Shown piece after piece: positions 59,108-64,000 of a DNA stretch of 64,000 bases (positions are counted from its first letter, which is position 1; each line of letters starts with the position of its first letter). This stretch comes from JACPUX01 sp964517465 (GTDB taxonomy: Bacteria; Pseudomonadota; Gammaproteobacteria; Burkholderiales; Casimicrobiaceae), in assembly GCA_964517465.1 (NCBI GenBank), contig CAZFEK010000018.1, positions 10,483-74,482 of the forward strand, given 5' to 3'. The position numbers were made by a program, and so were the translations under genes. The notes beneath the pieces were generated by a model, which made no database searches, was not told the origin of the DNA, and saw only the letters and a list, made by a program, of their open reading frames with translations.

Positions 59108-61021
59108 TTAAACCGTGCTTCCCGAGGGCAACTCGTCGGAAAGCCTTTGCAACAGGGCTTCGACGTTCATTGCCCCCAGGTCCTCGCCGGAGCGAGTCCG
59201 CACGGCAACCTGGTTGGCCTGCATTTCCTTGTCCCCCACGATCAGCTGGTAAGGGAGTTTTTGCAAGCTATGTTCGCGGATTTTATAGGAAATCTTCTCG
59301 TTTCGCAAATCTTCCAGCGCCCGAAAGCCGGCTGCGCGCAGTCGCCCCGCCAAGGCGGCAACATAAGCGTTTTGCCGCTCGGTGACGCCCATGGCCACCA
59401 TTTGCACCGGCGCCAGCCACAAAGGCAGCGCCCCGGCGTGGTTTTCGATGAGGATGCCGATGAAGCGCTCCAGCGACCCGAGGATGGCCCGGTGCAGCAT
59501 GACCGGCGTGTGGCGGGCGTTGTCTTCGCCGACGTATTCCGCACCCAATCGGCCAGGCATGGAGAAATCGACCTGCATGGTGCCGCACTGCCAGGAACGG
59601 CCGATGGCGTCCTTGATGTGGAACTCGATTTTCGGCCCATAAAACGCGCCTTCGCCGGGCAGCTCCGTCCATTGCATGCCGCTGGCGGAAAGCGCCTGGC
59701 GCAAGGCGGCTTCGGCCCTGTCCCAGACCGCGTCGCTACCCACGCGCTTTTCGGGCCGAAGTGCGAGCTTCACCGCCACCTCGGTGAAGCCAAAGTGTTC
59801 ATACACCTTGAGCACCAGCGCATTGAAGGCGACCACTTCGGGCTCGATCTGATCCTCGGTGCAAAAGATGTGGCCGTCGTCCTGCACGAAGCCGCGCACC
59901 CGCATCAGGCCATGCAGCGCCCCCGAGGGTTCGTTGCGGTGACAGGAACCGAATTCGCCGTAGCGCAGCGGCAGATCGCGGTAGGAGCGCAAGTCGGAAT
60001 TGAACACCAGAATGTGACCCGGGCAATTCATCGGCTTGACCGCGAAATCGCGCTTTTCCGACTCGGTGGTGAACATGTTCTCGCGATAGTTCTCCCAGTG
60101 CCCGGTTTTCTCCCACAGCGTGCGGTCGAGAATCTGCGGGCAGCGCACTTCGTGGTAGCCGTTGTCGCGATAGACGCTACGCATGTACTGCTCGATCTGC
60201 TGCCACACGCTCCAGCCGCGCGGGTGCCAGAACACGAGACCCGGCGCTTCGTCCTGCATGTGAAAGAGGTCGAGCTGGCGCCCCAAGCGCCGATGGTCGC
60301 GTTTTTCCGCTTCCTCGACGCGATGCAAGTAGGCGTCGAGATCTTCCTTCTTCGCCCAGGCCGTGCCGTATATGCGCTGGAGCATCTCATTGCGCGAATC
60401 GCCCCGCCAATAGGCGCCGGCCACCTTCATCAGCTTGAAGACCTTGAGTTTGCCCGTCGAGGGTACGTGCGGGCCGCGGCACAAATCGGTGAAGGCGCCT
60501 TCTTCGTAAAGCGACACATCTTGGTTGGCCGGAATCGATTCGATGATTTCGGCCTTGTATTTCTCGCCGATGCCTTTGAAATAGTCGACCGCCTGGTCGC
60601 GCGGCAAAACTTTGCGCGTGACGGGAATGTCGCGCTTGGCCAGTTCCGCCATGCGCGTTTCGATCGCGGCCAAATCCTCCGGGGTGAAGGGGCGCTTGAA
60701 GGAGAAGTCGTAGTAAAAGCCGTCCTCGATCACCGGGCCGATCGTGACCTGCGCATCCGGAAACAGCTCTTTCACCGCATAGGCCAAAAGATGCGCCGTC
60801 GAATGGCGAATGAGTTCCAGGCCATCGGGGTCGCGTTCGGTGATGATGGCGAGCGCGGCATCTTGCTCGATGAGGTGCGAGAGGTCGACGAGCTTGCCGT
60901 CGACTTTGCCGGCCAGCGCCGCGCGGGCGAGGCCGGCGCCAATACTGGCGGCCACCTGGGCCACCGAAACCGGCGCGTCGAAGGCGCGCACCGAGCCATC
61001 GGGAAGTTTGATGTTCAACAT
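59108..61021 (-). CDS. thrS: threonyl-tRNA synthetase
   Basis: 637 aa from the ATG at 61021 (MLNIKLPDGSVRAFD), the family start. TGS domain 1-60; editing domain with HSTAHLLAYAVKELFPDAQVTIGP and zinc/His residues; class II core with LVFWHPRGWSVWQQIEQYMR, FGSCHRNEPSGALHGLMRVRGFVQDDGHIFC and MLHRAILGSLERFIGILIEN; C-terminal anticodon domain. Its ribosome site GGAG overlaps the U-tract of the terminator just upstream, so regulation of terminator and translation may be linked. Confidence 0.97.
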   Translation of the reverse strand: MLNIKLPDGSVRAFDAPVSVAQVAASIGAGLARAALAGKVDGKLVDLSHLIEQDAALAIITERDPDGLELIRHSTAHLLAYAVKELFPDAQVTIGPVIEDGFYYDFSFKRPFTPEDLAAIETRMAELAKRDIPVTRKVLPRDQAVDYFKGIGEKYKAEIIESIPANQDVSLYEEGAFTDLCRGPHVPSTGKLKVFKLMKVAGAYWRGDSRNEMLQRIYGTAWAKKEDLDAYLHRVEEAEKRDHRRLGRQLDLFHMQDEAPGLVFWHPRGWSVWQQIEQYMRSVYRDNGYHEVRCPQILDRTLWEKTGHWENYRENMFTTESEKRDFAVKPMNCPGHILVFNSDLRSYRDLPLRYGEFGSCHRNEPSGALHGLMRVRGFVQDDGHIFCTEDQIEPEVVAFNALVLKVYEHFGFTEVAVKLALRPEKRVGSDAVWDRAEAALRQALSASGMQWTELPGEGAFYGPKIEFHIKDAIGRSWQCGTMQVDFSMPGRLGAEYVGEDNARHTPVMLHRAILGSLERFIGILIENHAGALPLWLAPVQMVAMGVTERQNAYVAALAGRLRAAGFRALEDLRNEKISYKIREHSLQKLPYQLIVGDKEMQANQVAVRTRSGEDLGAMNVEALLQRLSDELPSGSTV

Positions 61022-61031
61022 GGCGGACTCC

Positions 61032-61064
61032 AAAAACAAAAAAGTGCGGACGAGCCGCACTTTT
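61032..61064 (-). terminator. intrinsic terminator directly before thrS
   Basis: AAGTGCGG and CCGCACTT around ACGAG, followed on the minus strand by TTTTTTGTTTTTG. The T-tract ends about 10 bases before the thrS ATG and touches its ribosome site (61028-61031). It could end the tRNA-Val transcript or attenuate thrS. Confidence 0.85.
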
Positions 61065-61225
61065 CTTCAACGCAAAAGGAAAGTCGGTTCGCGGGGCGAG
61101 GCTACCTGAAGAAAAAACAAGTTCGCGGTGTCATAACCCAATCCTTTCGGTGCTGCGGAGTGGCCATTGGCCGGCACGCCGGGGTGCGTTTCGGTTCACG
61201 ACAAAAACCAAAACCACCAGTAATC

Positions 61226-61302
61226 TGGTAGGCGCGATTGGACTCGAACCAACGACCCCCACCATGTCAAGGTGGTGCTCTAACCAGCTGAGCTACGCGC
61301 CT
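61226..61302 (-). tRNA. tRNA-Val (GAC anticodon)
   Basis: 77 nt with encoded CCA. Acceptor AGGCGCG/CGCGCCT, anticodon stem CCACC/GGTGG around TTGACAT, giving GAC. T arm GGTTCGAGTCC standard. It lies about 160 bases upstream of the thrS terminator. Confidence 0.97.
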
Positions 61303-61569
61303 GCGAGGGGCGCATTATAGCCGAAGGCTTGCGGGGCGGGCAATGGTGGGGCCACTTCGCCAGCAGCCAGCCAGTCATGTCGATGACTTCGTGCACGCTA
61401 CTCAACGTGGGTTGGCCCCGACCACTCAGTCGTCACTGGCTGGGGCGGGCAAGTCGCCGCCACCGCCTTGCCGAAATACGGGCACCTCTCGCTGGAGAGG
61501 GCGCCCGCGAGGGTGGCGGTGGCGGTCCCATTGGCGCCCTGCGAGGCCCCCCTTTTTGTTGCCCCGCCC
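61303..61569. other. no gene seen between tRNA-Val and Ig-like fragment
   Basis: 267 GC-rich bases. No gene, promoter or repeat convincing enough to name. Confidence 0.4.
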
Positions 61570-62189
61570 TAGTACCCATCGACAATCTGCGAAAGTATGG
61601 AGCTCAACGACGAGGCGTTACCTGCGTCTCCTGCGTAGCTCGCGGTAATGCTGTGAACTCCGGTGCCCAAAGCGTTTGTTCAACACACCGCGATCTTGGA
61701 GTTTCCGATGCCGGAAAGCGCTGCGCTTCCACAGCCGGGAATCACTACAGAGTCCCTTCTAAATCGAACCATTCCGGTTGGGTTGACGCCTGTCACGCCT
61801 GCCGAGAACAATATCCACTCACTCATGAGCGCGGGGTTTGTCGAGCTCCGCAATGTCGTAGTGGTCGTGGCAAGACCCCCGGTAATCACCTGCGAAATCG
61901 CCGCGCTCGAGGAGTTGGAATTCGCAGCATCCCCGGAATACGCCGCAATGATGCTGTGCGTTCCCCCGCCCAGCGTGCTCGTTGCGCACATTGCCGTCTT
62001 GGTGTCGCCACTGCCGGTGAGGGCAACTGCTCCGCAACCTCCAATGGCCGCTGCTCCATCATTGAAACTCACCGTCCCGGTCGGGTTCGTACCACGAACC
62101 GTCGCCGTCAGGCTGACGGATGCTCCCAGAGTTGCGGGGTTCGGGGAACTCGTCAGCGTCGTGCTGCTGGCACTTGGTCCGTTGTTCAC
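61570..62189 (-). pseudogene. Ig-like (Big_3-type) domain fragment with internal stop
   Basis: Reading from a GTG at 62189, two bacterial Ig-like repeats follow: TTLTSSPNPATLGASVSLTATV...GTVSFNDGAAAIGGCGAVALTGSGDTKTAMCATSTLGGGTHSIIAAYSGDA and a second starting TTTTLRSSTNPALMSEWILF. An in-frame TGA at 61680-61682 interrupts the second repeat, and the frame then continues TNALGTGVHSITASYAGDAGNAS...SQIVDGY to a TAG at 61570. It is in the same frame as the upstream DUF5648-like gene, after that gene's TAG. Probably the decayed remnant of a surface/adhesin-like protein. Confidence 0.7.
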
Positions 62190-62261
62190 ACTGCGCAGGC
62201 AGTGCCACCGAACTGAGTTGACCCCTGGATGCGTGGAGTGGCTTTCATCACCTACCGAGGC

Positions 62262-63977
62262 CTATTCCGGCGCACAAAACCTCGTCCCTTCCAAACTCCA
62301 GCCTTGCGCCGCCATCTGATTCATGATTGCGGACGAAGTGGAGTAGCGGTGGTTAGCGTCGTTTCTCACCCAGGTGCCATTGCGTACTTCGTAGCCGTTG
62401 TTATAGGCGCGCAATACGGGGGTTTGGCCTGCCGGGCAGGATTTGTCCGGAAGCGTTGGGAGAAGCGTTAGGCGCAACCCTTCATAGAGCCAGCCAGCGT
62501 CTGTGCTGTAAACGTGCGTGCACTCGTGGCCTGCGAAGGTGTAAAAATGCGAATTGGGTCCGCGTTTTCCATTGGGCGAATAGCCCGGTGCTTGTCCTTG
62601 ATCGCCATAGAAGCGGCAAACCTCGAGAGCGTCGCCGGGGGCTTCGGCGAGATCCAGAAAGGTATTGAAGGTTTGGCCGGTCCGTGCCCAACCGGGGCCA
62701 GCTTCGCCACGCTCGATCCAAGCGATTTCAACCGGATCGGAGGTCATGAAGTAGTGATCGAGGATTGCATTGTGAAACTCGACCACTGCCTTCGTCGCGC
62801 CCGTTGGCCCGGGGATTGCGGGATCGTAGCGATAGACCGTGGCTTTGGGGTAAAGGACATTCAGGATTCTCTGGTCGCTCAGGTTTCGGAGCACTGGAGG
62901 CGATGCCCAAGAGACGCCGGGCAAGGCCATTTTTTCGGCGCCGCGTAAGCCATAGCCCATATCCAGGGCTCCGTCGGCCTTGATGCGGAGTACGCGGTAT
63001 TTTTCCGAGCGATCGACGTTGTGAATCAGCAATAGTGAATTCTCGGGGCCGGCAAGCAGCGTGCGCGCTCCTTGTTGGTTCTCAGGGGCTGTCGTCAAGT
63101 AAACCTTAGCGGCGACGCTCCCGGCGTCATCCAGTCTAATAACTTCCGGCGGCAGATCTAGCCGCCGGCCCGTACCTTGTGCGGTCTCGTATCCCTCAAG
63201 ATAGATCCATGCGCCGCCCTGCGGCAGCGGGACCAGCGACATCAGATCGTTGTAGTCGGAAATTTCGGAAAGGTCGAGGTTGCCGCCGACGGCAAAACTA
63301 GCGTCGAGAGCTCCTTGTTCCGTGTACCGCACAATGCGACCGGGAAAAATGAACCACATGCGCTTTTGCGCATCGCGGGCGGCGTGGGGGTACCCGTAAG
63401 GAATGTCGATTGACCAAACGCTCTCTGGCTGATGAATGCCGGTTGCGGTCGCGTTGCCATCCCAGCGCAGCAGGCTGATTCGGGCTCCAGCGCTTGGGTA
63501 CGGTTTCAGGAAGTACCAAACAAGCGCGAGAGCGCGGCCTTGGCCATCGATGTCCAACTCCATCAGCTGCCAATTGCTAAATGGGGCCAAGGGAACAAAA
63601 TCTGGCATTTGCTCGCGAATCGCGGTGAGATCGACGCGCCGAGAGGGCTCTCCGTCGACCGTTCTGGCGACATACAACTCGGCCGGGTCGCGGTAGGAAT
63701 TCTTGACCGCCCTCGCAATCCACCGCCATCCTTCACCTGAGGGTGGCGAGCTTAGGAATTGTTCCACCTCGTTGGCGCCGGCCACCGGCGCCAGAACACC
63801 GCGCGTGACTTGCGGCAATGTCCCCTGACTGGGGAAATCAACTCGCGTCCACGGCCATTGGCCGTCGCCGTCGACGCCTAGCCAGGCCATGCTGCGACCG
63901 TCTAGGGCATCGTGTGTGGCTTTCGGATCGATGGGCAGTCCATCTCCTAGTGTAGTGTCTCTCAAATGACTATGCAT
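62262..63977 (-). CDS. protein with C-terminal DUF5648-like domain, N-terminus uncertain
   Basis: 571 aa. It begins at an ATG (63977) directly preceded in frame by TAA; no signal peptide is visible, unlike the relative at 32693-33700. The N-terminal 400 aa read like a beta-propeller/delta-60-type repeat protein (LDIDGQGRALALVWYFL, DAQKRMWFIFPGRIVRYTEQGALDASFAVGG, LRIKADGALDMGYGLRG). The C-terminus has VEFHNAILDHYFMTSDP, VCRFYGDQGQAPGYSPNGKRGPNSHFYTF, GWLYEGLRL and RAYNNGYEVRNGTWVRNDANHRYSTS...GWSLEGTRFCAPE. A frameshift just beyond the window could have cut off an export signal. Confidence 0.7.
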   Translation of the reverse strand: MHSHLRDTTLGDGLPIDPKATHDALDGRSMAWLGVDGDGQWPWTRVDFPSQGTLPQVTRGVLAPVAGANEVEQFLSSPPSGEGWRWIARAVKNSYRDPAELYVARTVDGEPSRRVDLTAIREQMPDFVPLAPFSNWQLMELDIDGQGRALALVWYFLKPYPSAGARISLLRWDGNATATGIHQPESVWSIDIPYGYPHAARDAQKRMWFIFPGRIVRYTEQGALDASFAVGGNLDLSEISDYNDLMSLVPLPQGGAWIYLEGYETAQGTGRRLDLPPEVIRLDDAGSVAAKVYLTTAPENQQGARTLLAGPENSLLLIHNVDRSEKYRVLRIKADGALDMGYGLRGAEKMALPGVSWASPPVLRNLSDQRILNVLYPKATVYRYDPAIPGPTGATKAVVEFHNAILDHYFMTSDPVEIAWIERGEAGPGWARTGQTFNTFLDLAEAPGDALEVCRFYGDQGQAPGYSPNGKRGPNSHFYTFAGHECTHVYSTDAGWLYEGLRLTLLPTLPDKSCPAGQTPVLRAYNNGYEVRNGTWVRNDANHRYSTSSAIMNQMAAQGWSLEGTRFCAPE

Positions 63978-64000
63978 TTAGGCCGCTGCCTGCTGTTGGG

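Noticed and set aside
58691..61231. 846-codon plus-strand open frame opposite infC and thrS
   Set aside because: Antisense shadow; real motifs are on the minus strand.

Overview
This window looks like chromosomal DNA of a betaproteobacterium, probably Rhodocyclales or a close relative (inference; no 16S rRNA is present). The reasons are high GC, the syntenic block thrS-infC-rpmI-rplT-pheS-pheT-ihfA-merR-tRNA-Pro, a betaproteobacterial proteasome homologue, a napDAGHB periplasmic nitrate reductase cluster and a full Che pathway. A 100-base run of N (56343-56442) shows it comes from a draft scaffold.

Layout. 1-2.1 kb: a FimV-like polar/pilus protein. 2.5-11.4 kb: a minus-strand chemotaxis operon (MCP, cheY, STAS protein, cheA, MCP, cheW, cheR, cheD, cheB). 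11.4-11.9 kb: its control region, with a 10-bp-arm inverted repeat and a 99-bp tandem repeat. 11.9-14.9 kb: a FixJ-type regulator and a multi-PAS histidine kinase. 15.1-20.2 kb: napDAGHB behind a perfect FNR/Anr-type dyad. 20.3-24.4 kb: a rhodanese-like lipoprotein, an exported protein of unknown function and an 855-aa winged-helix/STAND ATPase regulator. 24.5-28.5 kb: a substrate-binding protein and a feruloyl-CoA synthase-like ligase, divergent from an unusual TetR regulator.

28.5-30.5 kb: a small foreign-looking patch with a frameshifted methyltransferase pseudogene and a GT2-TPR protein. 30.6-38.5 kb: leuA behind a leucine-rich leader peptide, an exported DUF5648-like protein, malate synthase A, a 2,4-dienoyl-CoA reductase and an M48 peptidase. 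38.6-43.2 kb: two YbjQ-type proteins, REP-like repeats, and a LiaF-like/LytS/LytTR envelope-stress type operon. 43.4-51.1 kb: an RbgA-type GTPase, a MITE-like element that supplies the stop codon of a membrane protein gene, an acyl-CoA synthetase, a coiled-coil protein, a PaiB-like protein, the proteasome homologue, GluQ-RS and a lytic transglycosylase. 51.1-61.3 kb: translation genes and two tRNAs, interrupted by a 135-bp REP-type tandem repeat and the assembly gap between pheS and pheT. 61.6-64 kb: remnants of Ig-like domains and a second DUF5648-like protein.

How it works together (inference): a motile, facultatively nitrate-respiring heterotroph with hydroxycinnamate/aromatic acid use, a glyoxylate shunt and unsaturated fatty acid oxidation. 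The most interesting local signals are the leuA leader with a promoter that predicts a leaderless peptide mRNA, the FNR site placed exactly for class II activation of nap, the ATA start of infC, the transposase-type HTH fused to a TetR regulator, the stop-supplying MITE-like element, and the tandem REP arrays.
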